A stretch of DNA of 64,000 bases, from positions 148,666,808 to 148,730,807 of the forward strand of contig OW804095.1 in NCBI GenBank assembly GCA_942159475.1. The letters are read 5' to 3'. Position numbers and translations under genes: made by a program. Under the pieces are notes generated by a model, which was not told where the DNA came from, searched no databases, and worked only from the letters and a program-made list of their open reading frames with translations. Positions 32,278 through 43,059 of this stretch are shown in pieces. This DNA comes from Sthenelais limicola (lineage: Eukaryota > Annelida > Polychaeta > Phyllodocida > Sigalionidae). Numbering within the stretch: position 1 is the stretch's first letter; every line of letters starts with the position of its first letter.

Positions 32278-33246
32278 CTATTCTTTACCAACCTGTACTA
32301 CTTTGTTCTCTTTAGCAGATACCTTGGCTTTTACTGGTAGTAAGTTTCTAATTTTTCGACCCATAAGCTTTTCCGCAGGTGACAATCCACAAGGCATTGG
32401 GGCGGACCTATACATTAACAGGGCTAGATAGGGATCTTCCTTTTCCAACGCGGACTTCTTTAACATCATCTTTACTATTCCCACACCTTTTTCCGCTTTA
32501 CCATTCGACTGCGGTCGATAAGGAGAGGACGTTCTATGAGTTATTTGATATTCATTACAAAAATCCGCAAATTCCTTGCTGGCATATTGAGGACCATTGT
32601 CCGATACAAGAATCTCAGGTATACCGTGACGAGCAAAAATAGATTTCAACTGAGTCACTACACGTTTGGTGTCCGTTGAAGACATTAACACAACTTCCGG
32701 ATAATTGCTCATGTAATCAATAACTACCAAGTAAATTTTACCTTCAAAATGAAATAGATCAGTGCCCACTTTTTGCCAGGGCTTCCAACATCCTCAGCGT
32801 CAGACGTAAAAAGGGACTGCCACAACATCTGTAGGCTGCTGAGGTCCAAGCCATTCTTCCCCCTTTTAGTATGGGTCGTGCATCATTACTCCAGGCAGCT
32901 AGTTTGTCCTTTGCCTCTTCATACAAGGGAGTGAGGTCAAGGACATTGCAGTCTGACATTGTTTTCCGGAGCCAGGGTGCCGAAAATACCTTGCCGATGA
33001 TGCCTAGAGCTCGACTCCCATTACAAAGGCATACCAGCTTCATATCAACAGAGAGGGCAACTAACAGACCATTCTTCCTCCCCCAGACATTATCAATGAA
33101 GTTACGAATAAGAGGCCACAGATAGTAGGCACAGGCAGCATTGTGGAAAAAAATATGGAAGCGTTCCCCAACACAGCGAAGGATCCATGCTGTGGTAGGA
33201 ATCTTGTTGGTATCCATGTCGCTCTTAAATTGCTTTGGCGTTCCAT

Positions 33247-34970
33247 ATAACTTACTCAACCATACTATTGGATAAATTGACATAAGAGAGGAATGCAGTA
33301 TCAATGGCGTCCAAAAGTCCGCCCTTTATTCAAAAACAAAAAAGAAAAAATATTCGAATCAAGTCCCCACTGCCCGCGCTGAGAGCCTGAGATCTACTGG
33401 CTCGTCACTATGTTGTTGCTATGCTAAACATACAACCGCGGGAACATTCAGGGGGCACGTTACTAATTCATAGTTATACCTTTATTGAAATAACAATAAT
33501 AACCATAACTTACTCAACCATACTATTGGATAAATTGACATAAGACAGGAATGCAGTGTCAATGGCGTCCAAAAGTCCGCCAGAAAAACCCAATATAATC
33601 GTAATGTAAGAATAGCAATGTATAACAAGATAATGTAGAATCAGGAGAGCGAAAACTCAAAGTCAGTTCATGATCAGTAGGTAATAATTAGGAGAATAAT
33701 AGTCAGTCCAAGATAAGCACGAATTAAGCCAAGTAAAGCTAATCACAGCACTTGAAGAATCACAGATCGCTGAAACATCACAGTTCGTTGATAACTGAGG
33801 ACACGACCGACTCAATTTTGCACTTCCTATCATATGGAGTGATCAGGTAAGAAAGTACTGCCATTGACTTCCAATCCCCAATACACTTAATGTCCTCCAG
33901 GGGAACTCCTGAGTCATGGAGGAAGCAGCGCCCGCCCTCTGAAGTGAATGTAAACCCACAGTGGACGGATCCAGTCCAATGGAGGTAGCCGAGCATTTTA
34001 GGAATTTTAACACATCATCATACAGGACCGGGCTAGGGCCTGTAGGGGTTAATTTGAAGAACAGGGGCCCATTAGGGGAACTGGGAAAACGAGCGAAGTG
34101 CGAATGAAGCATGGAACAGGCACAAAACGCCGGCTTATCGACGTAGAAGACGGGGATATAGTGGACCCTGTCCTTGTACTTGATCGTCTTAGAAGAGCGG
34201 ATGTGAAGAACCATACCAGTAGAGGTAAACTCGACATCTGATCTCTGTAGAATGTGGCCCAACTCCAAGGGTGTGGTTGGGACAATGTTAGACTTTCGCA
34301 ATAAAGAGCGAAACGAGAGTATCACCACCTCCCAGAAGGTAACATTATTGAGATTCTTGAAATCCAGAGATAGGTACATCTTATGTAAGTCGACCGTGGA
34401 CAGGCACGCCTTCTGAGAGACCTCCTTCCCACGAATACGAGCTAAGCCCATGAGAGTAAGCTTCACAAGATAACTGTCTCTAAATCCAGACTCGTGCCCA
34501 AAGAACCGGTGAAGGGCACAGATCGCTGAGACGTAATTATTACAGGTCGAGTAGGCTAGTGATCTGCCAAGATAGACCAAGAACCTTGCCACGGTGTGGT
34601 CTGATGCTGGAAAGGGTTGTAAGTCGTTATCGTGACAAAAGTCAAAAAACTTCCCCCACTGACTGTTTCTGGTCTTGATGGTGTTAGAGGACCAAGCTGA
34701 GGCGATCGTAGAACTAACTTCCTTATCCAGTATTGGTAAGTCCACCTGGAGTGAACGCCGAACTGCAACACAAGTCAAAGGGGGCTATATCAGAGACATC
34801 ACCAGAAAAATGGATTCTAGACAACAAAATATTCGAATCAAGTCCCCACTGCCCACGCTGAGAGCCTGAGATCTACTGGCTCGTCGCTATGTTGTTACTA
34901 TGCTAAACAAACAGCCGTGGGAACATTCAGGGGGCACGTTACTAATTCATAGTTATACCTTTATTGAAAT
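33247..34970 (-). mobile_element. small tyrosine-recombinase element with split direct repeats (Ngaro-type ends)
   Basis: A 145-bp sequence occurs at 34826-34970 and again at 33347-33491. A 77-bp sequence occurs at 33505-33581 and again at 33247-33323. All are direct and nearly identical. On the minus strand the order is A1 - recombinase - B1 - A2 - B2, the split-direct-repeat layout of Ngaro/PAT-like YR retrotransposons. Only a recombinase gene lies inside: there is no reverse transcriptase or RNase H. The element lies within the gene at 32796-37312. Its exact right end relative to that gene is uncertain because the last B repeat reads openly into the host coding block. Confidence 0.8.
33778..34778 (-). 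pseudogene. tyrosine recombinase (integrase) with frameshift
   Basis: The first frame (34778-33843, 311 codons) has an N-terminal SAM-like domain (KFFDFCHDNDLQPFPAS ... YVSAICALHRFFG). It then has the catalytic domain with R161 in LLRKSNIVP, the basic strand KTIKYKDR, and H277 in LHSLQRAGA. The usual HxxR box has Gln at the Arg position (H-S-L-Q-R). The catalytic tyrosine block, IGDWKSMAVLSYL, is in a second frame (33996-33778), so a frameshift lies near 33908. It resembles Ngaro/DIRS recombinases. The Gln change and frameshift suggest loss of activity. Confidence 0.85.
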
Positions 34971-37312
34971 ATTTGAGTGTTTGGTTCTGGACTGGCCACG
35001 AGTGCAAAATACCTGGGTCGTTACTGCCTCCTCCATTGAAGCAACAGCTTTGATAGCTGTTGAAGCAAACGAGTCCAAAGGATGGACTCCACAATAGAAG
35101 ACCCTGATCTCCTGCCTGCTCTCTTTTGCCTCAGACAACTCCTTGATTGCCTTCGGGTTGACAGCACATCTGTCCGTCATTGCATTTGACACACCCTCGA
35201 GGATTGAGGACGATGTGTCTGTGCCTTTTCAGGCTTTATGGGCAGCACCTGAAATATCATAAGGGCATTATTTTACTGTCATCTTCATTTAAAATGAAAT
35301 AGATATCTTAAGATCTAATAATATGTTAGGCTAGTAAGCGCATAGTTTGCACCTTGAAAGGAGTAAAAGTCTTCAAAGTCCAGTACCTCATCAAGATTCA
35401 ATACACAAGGAAAACGCATAGACAGAAAATCTTAGAAAATAAAGCAAAGAGAAGTAATGCGTTTTGCCACACTTGAATGACCCAGAACCTAAGCTGCTGA
35501 GAAAATAAAATAATAATGTCAAAACAAAACCAAAGCTGTAGAGAAAATGAAATAAAAAGGAAAAAGGAAAATAAAAAACAAACCCATTGTGTTAAGAGAA
35601 AAATAAATAAAATCTCAAACCATTTTACCACAGTTATTCCATATACCGGACCACAAACGTGGCAATATAAGTCAGGAGTTAAAATCTAGGGGCAACTAAA
35701 GTCCAGATTCACAATACCAAACCATGAGGTGCGAACTATTGGAGTCTATAGGCAAAAGGAAATATTCACATCATTGGATCCTGGAATTCCTAGCAGGAAA
35801 GAATGGATTTGCTTAGTAAAAACTTAAATCTAACTTAAACCTAACCTTGTCCTCCGACCTGTATGTAGGTGGTGTTTGAGCATGGATCATCTGTTAAAAA
35901 ATGTAACAAAACTTCATTATTTAATGTAAATGGTTCATCAGTTATGTAATACCATTATAACTTATACTTCATGAAAAATGCTTGAAAATCAATTTTCCTT
36001 AAACTATCATGCCAATATCACTTACCCGTCCTGCTAATACTATCCTTTATGGATTCAGCGTAGGAGGTTGCAGTACCCTGTGCTGTCTTTTCAAGGCCGA
36101 TGGTGAAGGTGCTGGTGGCAGTGGCTATCTGGCTGGTCACCCAGTGTTCCTTGGCCTTTGTTGTACCATCAAACTTGACGGTAGTTTCTTGGGCCTCACT
36201 GAGCTCAGAGGCTACTTGCATTCGTGAGAGCACACCCATTTCTCTTACCATCATTCGGTATGTTGTTGGCTCAGGAAAGTCTGACAGATCCTTTTTGGCC
36301 AATATGGGTAGGGTTATGCGAATCACCCTCTCAAGCTTCTCAACAGCCACATTGCAGTCCAGACAGTTGTAGATCACCTCGCGAAGATTATTTGAGTAAG
36401 TGCGACCATACATTTTTGCAAGGATGTACTCACGGTCCCGTTCATGGAGCTGCTGCTCCAGCAAGCACTTCTCAGCCTCAAGTGATTGGATCTTGATCTT
36501 GAGATTCGACAACTCCTGGAGCCTGAACTTAGATGTCATATCAATGTGAGCACACCCCACACATCTCAGGGGACGGCGTGAACGACTCCGTTTGGCGACC
36601 CTTGGTGTAGCAGGCTTGGTGACTTGAGACTGTGTTTCAGCTTTGTTTATAGCTTTCTGCCGCTCCCTGCGCGCATTTCTCAGTTGACTTCGAAGGTTAG
36701 TGATCTTCAGTTTTTGGCGACCAATTGTGGCATCACGCCTGGCTATAGTCTGATTCAGCCGACCTGGCTGTACTTTCTGAAGTTTACTGATGGTCCCCTT
36801 GGCCTCAGTCAATTCAGACTGAACTCCCTTAAGCTGGGTCAGTTCAGCACCTAAAGACTTGTTGACCTCTGCTATTGTCACACAACTACTGCAGTATGTT
36901 GCTGACAAAGGTGTAGCCCTTCGCACTACAAGTCGGTCCGGGACCTTCAGGGGTAGTCTAAAGGTCTCTGCCAGATAGGTGTTGAGTGGTGTCCTGTCGC
37001 GATAATTTTTCTTGTAATTGGTCACCTGATCAATTACCTGATCAATCTACTAAAAAGATTAATATATTTATTAGTATGTAGGCCTACCTGTCTCTAAATA
37101 AATGAAATAAAATGTATTATTCTATTGATGAATTCAAAATGAATAAAAAAATACATGGGTGGTTAAAATAATAAAAAAAAACTTACATTTTTGCCATATT
37201 CTTCGACAATATCTTGAATCAAGGCCTTCTGGCTCTTGATATTCTGTTTCATTGGACATATCTGCTCCTGAGTAAGGCCTGTTGGTTCAGCCTCAGGAGT
37301 ATTTGATGCCAT

Positions 37313-38959
37313 TTTGCTATAATAAATAATTATATTAATAATTATGGGACAATATTGACTGGCAGTTGTCTCAAAAGTCCAACTCCAAGTAAATAAAATT
37401 ATAAATGTTATTGTCAAAAGTGAATGAAGATTTAACAAAATATAAACACACATACATAACCATACTGCCCAACCCACAATTTCGCACAAACCCTAAATTA
37501 AAATGGACCACAGCCAAAGTCAGAGAAAACCTGAACAAGGTGCTATTTCCAAACTCGATAAAACTTAATTTGCAATAGATAAACTTGAAATAAAGAACCC
37601 TAGATTAACTTTATTATTTTTATAGCAATAATAGGTTAGTTAAAGATTCCCCCCACCAATGATGTCTTAAGATTAATCAATTCATTTCCTGAGTGTCTAG
37701 TAGGAGAATCGCACAATAATTCAATGCCCCTTTCCAAGATGGCCACCACTATTTGAGACCCAACTGAAGTTTATTCCCTCCTCTTTACCCAAAATAGACA
37801 TATAGATCCTTAAATTTACACAGATAGTGGATGGTATGGATGCATAGAAGAGATTTAGGCATTCATCAATAGCCTTTAAGTTTTAAAAAACAAGGATAGC
37901 ACCTATTTATGTGTGTACTACCGCTTGCCGCTTCAATCCAAGATGGCCGCCACGGAGAACCACCCCATGCTTGCCAAAAGCATCTAAAAATGTTTGGGCT
38001 ACAGATTCTGTGTGAGTAAAGCTAGATGCTTCATACCTTCACCATGTACAGATAACCTGTTAACTTAAAGGATTAGAGTTTGACATGTTAGTAACTTTTA
38101 ATCCATCTTAGTGCATCAATTGGGTAAACATTGACAATATTCAACCAAGGGTTACTTACCATTGACAAAGGCTATAGCATTTCTGTATGGGCTTGTTCGA
38201 TTCGGCTGGAAGAGCTCTTCAGAATGAGGTAAGAATGACGTTTCTGTGATGAAAACGAGGCGGACGGGAAGGGATATCCCACCGAGGGAAATCCTGCCAG
38301 GGATTCCCCGATGCTAAAATAGCTAGCGAGCACGTATGCGGTAGCGGTGGGTGGCGCCCTCGACGGCACCATCGGTGCCTAATAAAGGGCAAAAACATGT
38401 GTTATCGTTGCATCCATGCACTACACACCATATTTGTAGGCTATTCACCCAAATTCATATTACTGGAGAAATGTGTTTGTTCCACTATCAAGGCCTTTAG
38501 TCAGTTAATACAGAGTTTTATTATGTATACACGCATTGCTCTGAAAACAATGTATCTAGAGTGATTCGCACTATTTCACTAGTGATTTATGTGGGGTTGT
38601 CATGGCAACCAATCTGTTTTTTTTGCTAAGATTACGTGTAAAATTCAAATCTATGACTCAATTTTATTCTATTTTCATGATTGAAAGCATGTATAATTAA
38701 TCTGTTAACTAACGAGTTGGTTTCAGTTGCTTAGAATATTGCACTCATTGCTACTCATTGCTATGCAAAAATCTTTTCTTTTTTTTTTTTAAATTTTGCT
38801 CAGAGTAACCGGCCGTGATAGGGGCAGTAACCGGCCAAAAACGGCCGGTAGTCGGACGTTACGGACAACACTGACATGGTATCTCTTTGTAGTAAAAACA
38901 ACATTATCCATTATTCATACTATCTTGAATAAGTTCAATCAACAATATCGGATCAAGAT
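37313..38959. other. no gene seen
   Basis: AT-rich sequence upstream of the minus-strand gene's first exon and downstream of the dead pogo-type transposase. AAGATGGCC.CCAC occurs twice (about 37738 and 37942), a word common at transposon ends. A palindromic GGCCGG-rich patch lies at about 38808-38850. No frame is supported. Confidence 0.4.
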
Positions 38960-40334
38960 TCAGAAGTTGTAATATAGCTTCATCATAATGTACTGCGGCA
39001 GGGGTCTAATTTCTTCAAGTACAGTCTTGGCTGATTCAACTGAGGTTGTTGCTGGGGTGGCTGTTTCAGCAACTGCAGGCAATGCTGGCACATCAGGAGC
39101 ATCAGGTTCATGAGCCTCTGGTGAGATGAAAACGCTTGCTGGAAGAAAGTCTTCTTCTGTAAACAAGCCCGAGTTCAGTGGGTAGATGCCAGATTTTCTG
39201 AATCCATTTGTGATGTTGTTGTAAGAAAATGCTTGATGAAATGCTGTTGCAAAACAGGCAGGCAAATTATAGATTGTAATTCTCTGACCCGGATGAGACA
39301 GGTTCCATTCATCAATCGATCTCCGGAGATGTGTTTTCAATGGTTGTCCATGAATAACACTGCAGGAGTTTCGATAGAACAACCCATGTGCTCGATAAAA
39401 TGAGCTAATACTATTACAAACAATTCAGATTTCATCCATCCACTTTGGTTGGCAAGACTTAATGTTCCATGAGGTTCACCGAAAGCCATCCAATCATGAT
39501 AATTGACTCTTGGGAAGATTAATGCTGGTGGTAAGCTCTTCCCATTTGCACTTACACAGCAGCAAGCAGTCACTAAGGTTCCTCTTTCAGCTGCTGTGAT
39601 TTGGCCAACTGGTGCCTTTGGCAGCTATAACCTTAGGTGCATTGAGAACTGTTGTCAGCCCAGTCTCGTCAAGGTTGTAGATGGAGTCAGGGCCAAAGTT
39701 GAGTTTTTGAAGTACTGTGTGCCAGAAGGTGAAGAATTTCTCTATTGCTGGTTTATTGCCTTGTGCACGGGCAATACTTGTGTTCTCGGGTGCTCTGAGG
39801 CTGAGGTTTTCATGCCTCTTCATTAAGCCATAAATCCAATCAGCCCCAGCTGCTTGGCCCTCGTGTCCAATTTTTTGGCATACTCTTACCAAGTTTCTGG
39901 GCATACTTGAAAGCCAATTTGCGGGTTGCATCATAACTAAGACCGTGGAACATGGTGGAGCATTTCATGATATAGGACACTCTTCACTAAATACCTAAAA
40001 AGGAACAATGGAAGTAGGAAGTTAGCAATCATGTGACATGTGAAATAGGGCTGGGACATTGTTACTTTACATCTTGGGATTATTGTAATAATGATACAAT
40101 GATAATTGAATTTGAATAAATGATGATTAATCAAAAAATCATTTACCTGCCTCACTCTAAAATTGGGTGCAAAGTTGATATCCGCTCCATTTTTAGCTGC
40201 CTTCATGGCATATCTATTCAGTGTTGTTCTGTTTATGTTGAATTCTTTGGCTACTTCCCTCACTGGCCTTCCATTCCTAAATTCTGGCCATCAGGCTGAC
40301 CTCGGGTTGTTTTGGGCTTTTTGTTGCGCACCAT
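38960..40334 (-). pseudogene. pogo/Tigger (jerky-like) transposase, internally deleted
   Basis: Reading leftwards: a Met-start basic N-terminus (MVRNKKPKTTRG, 40334) and a helix-turn-helix (VREVAKEFNINRTTLNRYAMK). A consensus-like donor in an apparent intron follows (CAG|GTAAAT near 40153). Then come FHGLSYDATRKLAFKYA, EGQAAGADWIYGLMKRH, LDETGL (first catalytic D), and PALIFPR...HDWMAFGEP with LFMDNH (second D). After MDNH the sequence jumps to QPLKTHLRRSIDEW, so the stretch that should hold the third catalytic residue is gone. It ends with a divergent tail. At least three frameshifts are visible. Tigger transposases are cut-and-paste DDD enzymes; this copy is dead. Confidence 0.85.
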
Positions 40335-40374
40335 CCTACCAAGAGAAAATTGTAAAATTGTTAAAAAGTATCTA

Positions 40375-40550
40375 GTGAGTGAGTGAGATTGGTTGCTTTA
40401 CGCCCTTATCAACACTTTGAAGTGTTATATTAAGGGCGGGAGAGCTGAGAGGGAGGCAGTTTATGATCATACCCAGGAAATAGAGATAGAGATGAAGGGA
40501 GAGAGAGACAGAGGAAAGAGACAGAAAGGCACTTTAGGGTCTTACCCAGG
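40375..40550 (+). repeat. (GTGA)n short repeat, full-length copy
   Basis: Starts GTGAGTGAGTGAGATTGG, has TTTACGCCCTTATCAACAC, a small palindrome ACACTTTGAAGTGT, GGGCGGGAGAGCTGAGAGG, a GA-rich stretch, and ends GGTCTTACCCAGG. It is collinear with the copies at 53087-53282 and 57196-57374 (reverse). The start resembles GTGA-led short repeats I recall from molluscs. Confidence 0.8.
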
Positions 40551-40645
40551 ACCACCCAAAATATCATAACATACATGAAAAAACAGAGTTCTATTTGAAC
40601 ATGGTACTTGGTTGTCCTTCCAGTATGTAAAAAGTATAATAATTC

Positions 40646-40660
40646 AGCAGCTATTTAGTT
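40646..40660. repeat. target-site duplication, 3' side of the LINE
   Basis: Identical to 52291-52305; at least 13 bases are unambiguous, and the last two T could belong to the poly(A) complement. Confidence 0.93.
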
Positions 40661-40966
40661 TTTTTTTTTTTTTGGACGTGTTTATTTTCAAACAGAAAAA
40701 AAAAGGGAAAACAAGCAGAAGTAACCGCCGCAAACAGTTAGCGTTTTTATAGGTTATCTGCTATCAATTCTATTTATATTTCATAGAGATATACAAAATG
40801 AGTGTATTATAATAAAGAGTTCTATACAATATATATGAAGGAATTATATAAACACATAATGGACATATGAGTTTAGAAATGATGAGTGATGATGTAGATA
40901 ATCTATATTAGCATTTTAATTAAAGGTGAGGAGTGAGAGTGAGAGCAAACTGGGTGATAGGCCCAT

Positions 40967-41199
40967 TTAGCCTTTATCCAGGTAAAACTTTTTAATTTGG
41001 TTTTTAAACATGATATCGTCTTGGATATTTCTCAGCCTAATTGGAAGGTGATTCCAGGTATAAGCTACCTGATTTTGTAATGACCATTTATCTGATTCTT
41101 TTTTGGGAATGAATTGAAACAATATGGGTGCATCATATTGGCGAGTAGCTCTAGCTCTGGGTACATCTTCATTTGTTCTTAATTTAGAAACAGCAGTAT
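40967..41199 (-). CDS. C-terminal part of the LINE endonuclease-RT ORF
   Basis: Encodes the last ~77 residues (KLRTNEDVPRARATRQYDAP ... WNHLPIRLRNIQDDI ... FYLDKG, stop at 40967). The WN.LP..LR signature is typical of the end of CR1/Jockey-type RTs. Removing 41200-45367 and one TAT puts this in frame with the upstream part at 45368-47993, so it is the true end of that protein. Confidence 0.88.
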
Positions 41200-41436
41200 T
41201 AGTCCAGCAGCCAAGGGGGTGAACCCGGCTCTGAAGGTCCCACAATGGTTTTTTACTGATTTTATACCTTTGGACCCTGGAGAATCCAAATCCGAAGAGT
41301 GCCAAGCTGTAACCCTTGAGGGTTTTGAGAAATTCAAGATGGCCGCCATGACCTATCCCCAAAAGTACCATTATCATGTTTCAGCTCATAATTCAATAAA
41401 TAATAAGAGTAGGAAGACAATTCTTGCACCAAAATG
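41200..41436 (+). repeat. left TIR (237 bp)
   Basis: About 85-90% identical to the reverse complement of 45121-45367. It lacks ~12 bases (ATGGGTATTTTT region) after CAGCAGCCAA. Confidence 0.9.
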
Positions 41437-41704
41437 CTCCCTGAAGTATGTACAAACTACATGCATAGTTTCATCAATCAATTAAAGAAGCTAAATTAAT
41501 AATAAATTAATTTATTTGACAATAATGGCAAAAAAAATGATTTTGGGGGGAAATTTCCATGTTTTTTCCTCCATTCAAAAACTTTTAGAATTTAATTATA
41601 TCCAGTACTTATTAACTAATACAATGAAGGACATGAACAGTTAATTCACCCTGAAAAGTATCAATTTATAATACAAACTTACTTCAAAGTGTACAACAAT
41701 ATAT

Positions 41705-43050
41705 CTACTCATCGTGTGGTGGCCCTGGTATTTCATCCTCCTCATCTTCTACTACCCTGGTATTATCATTTTGGCATGTACCTGCCCCTTCACAATTGCA
41801 GAACATGGTGCATGGGAGCCTTGCCTGTGAACAAGAGCATCTAGCAGACTTACATTCCTGGCAACTACACTTGATGAGTTTCAAAATTGCATCTGGAGCA
41901 GGCTGTACATTGCGGGGAACCATCACTGGCTGAAGAACTCGATTTTCCCTGTCCTGTGACCATCCATGTTGAAGAGGGTCTAGATCAGGTGGCATTACTT
42001 CTAGACAGTTCCGCCAAATGCATGTTTGTAGATGAGCTCTCAGGACATTTTGCTCAAAGGACTCCTTTGTTGGTGGCAATGACATCAGTTTAGGTGCTGA
42101 TACCAGGCTTGCACGCATGGTTTTCCCTTTCCAAGCTCTGAACCTTGCCTCATGGCATGTAGAAGCATCTGGGAAACCATAGCAAGCAGCCATAAAGGCT
42201 GTTGCCTCTTGAACAATGTCTGCTCTTGTTGCACTTTTATCCCCAAGACTTGGCAATCCTTTGCCTTTCTGAAGTACTTTGACCACTTTCCCTTTTCCAA
42301 TGCCCCAGCATTGGGCAACTGTATCACAACCTGACAGGGCATGGGCAGCAAGAAGGTGAGGAATGATCTTATTATGCTTCATTGCAGTTGTACCTATGTT
42401 GATAGCTTTCCTCTCCTTTGCAGTCCCTTCCATTATTAGCTGTAAAGTCCAAAAAGAAGTGCAACAGTAGGACAAAAACATCTGTGTCATCAGAGATGAC
42501 CTTTATGGTTGGCCGTGATGTTGGTGTTTCCTCTATTATGGACAACATCTGTTGAACAATGATGACATCTGCTTCCTCTTGTAGGGTCTTGAGATCTTGC
42601 CTGTAGATGAGAATGCCACCACATATTTCAATGGGGACTGGCCTGGGACCAGTTACAATGAGCTTATTTTTCCCATGTGTAATGGTGTCTTTTCTTGACT
42701 TGATGGCTTCTATGATAAGCTCTATCAGCTGGCTTTTATTATATGCATTAGTGAGGATCACTTTTTGTGGTGGCAATGGCATTTGATTGGAAAGTCTATG
42801 CTGTCAACTTGCTTCTTTTCCTCTTGCTGATCTTGTGCTACACTTGGTACTATATTCCTGTACCTATCGAAGATGAAGTATACATTGGAGTCTTTAACAT
42901 GATGGGAGATGTAGTTCAGGACATTTTCTATCAAGTCCTGAACATTTCCATTTGTAGGCCAATGAAGCACTGTGTGCTGAGGTCTAGATTAGATCTAATT
43001 AATGTGAGCGATTGCGGTGTGATGGCTTCCTTGTGTTGATTAGCATCACC
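41705..43050 (-). pseudogene. XPG/PIN-like nuclease with C-terminal CXC cysteine cluster (two frameshifts)
   Basis: Three overlapping frames form one protein: 42970-42758 (VLHWPTNGNVQDLIENVL ... VYFIFDRY), 42782-42372 (LPPQKVILTNAYNKSQLI ... EEADVIIVQQ ... VISDDTDVFVLLLHF) and 42490-41705 (LLAAHALSGCDTVAQCWG, GIGKGKVVKVL, then FMAACYG, LPPTKESFEQNVLRAH, and a Cys cluster KCSCQECKSARCSCSQARLPC). Frameshifts lie near 42780 and 42440. The D residues in FDRY and DDTDVF, the paired E in EEAD, and the GCDTV..GIGKGK helix-turn-helix fit the PIN/FEN1-XPG nuclease fold. The CXC-like tail would bind zinc or DNA. From memory this is a large uncharacterised multi-copy family in aquatic animals. It is the only non-retroviral gene in the transposon. 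The N-terminus is lost where the Ngaro fragment begins. Confidence 0.75.
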
Positions 43051-43059
43051 TTTCATTCA

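Larger units (their letters stand above)
26318..32795 (-). pseudogene. older Mag-like gypsy pol remnant, split by a nested LTR element
   Basis: 32278-32795 encodes the integrase core, with D in KVGTDLFHF, D in VSDNGPQYAS and E in NGKAEKGVG. 31806-32125 encodes the integrase C-terminal barrel region. 26318-26437 encodes the last ~40 residues, ending at a stop (26318-26320) just after the motif RYIEQC. The frame runs in register from 31802 across the nested element to 26437. The layout and tail parallel the intact element at 19217-23760. About 150 bp of unrelated sequence (32126-32277) breaks the frame, and everything upstream of the integrase core is missing. Confidence 0.8.
32796..37312 (-). 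pseudogene. multi-exon transposase-like gene of a repeated invertebrate family, broken
   Basis: Exon 1 (37312-37187) encodes MASNTPEAEP... and ends at a GTAAGT donor. Exon 2 (about 37025/37034-36026) has a coiled-coil-like region, a Cys pair (CVGC) and MVREMGVLSRMQV ... TTVKFDGTTKAKEHW, ending at GTAAGT. Exon 3 (35248-34971), after acceptor TTTCAG, carries SNAMTDRCAVN ... GVHPLDSFAST but has an in-frame TGA at 35229-35231. A later coding block (about 33246-32800) has ILRCVGERFHIFFHNAAC and KLAAWSNDARPIL. From memory this arrangement belongs to an uncharacterised, highly repeated protein family in aquatic animals. The acidic residues in KFDGTT and MTDR could be catalytic, but that is inference. 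The gene is split by the element at 33247-34970 and cut off by gypsy sequence at 32795. Confidence 0.65.

Noticed and set aside
35398..35631. hydrophobic 77-codon minus-strand frame
   Set aside because: It lies in a predicted intron, is Phe-rich from A/T-rich sequence, and has no conserved pattern.
41219..41485. plus-strand frame with VNP-like residues matching the tail of the RT frame
   Set aside because: It is transposon TIR sequence, and the match exists because the other TIR is read as the false RT tail.
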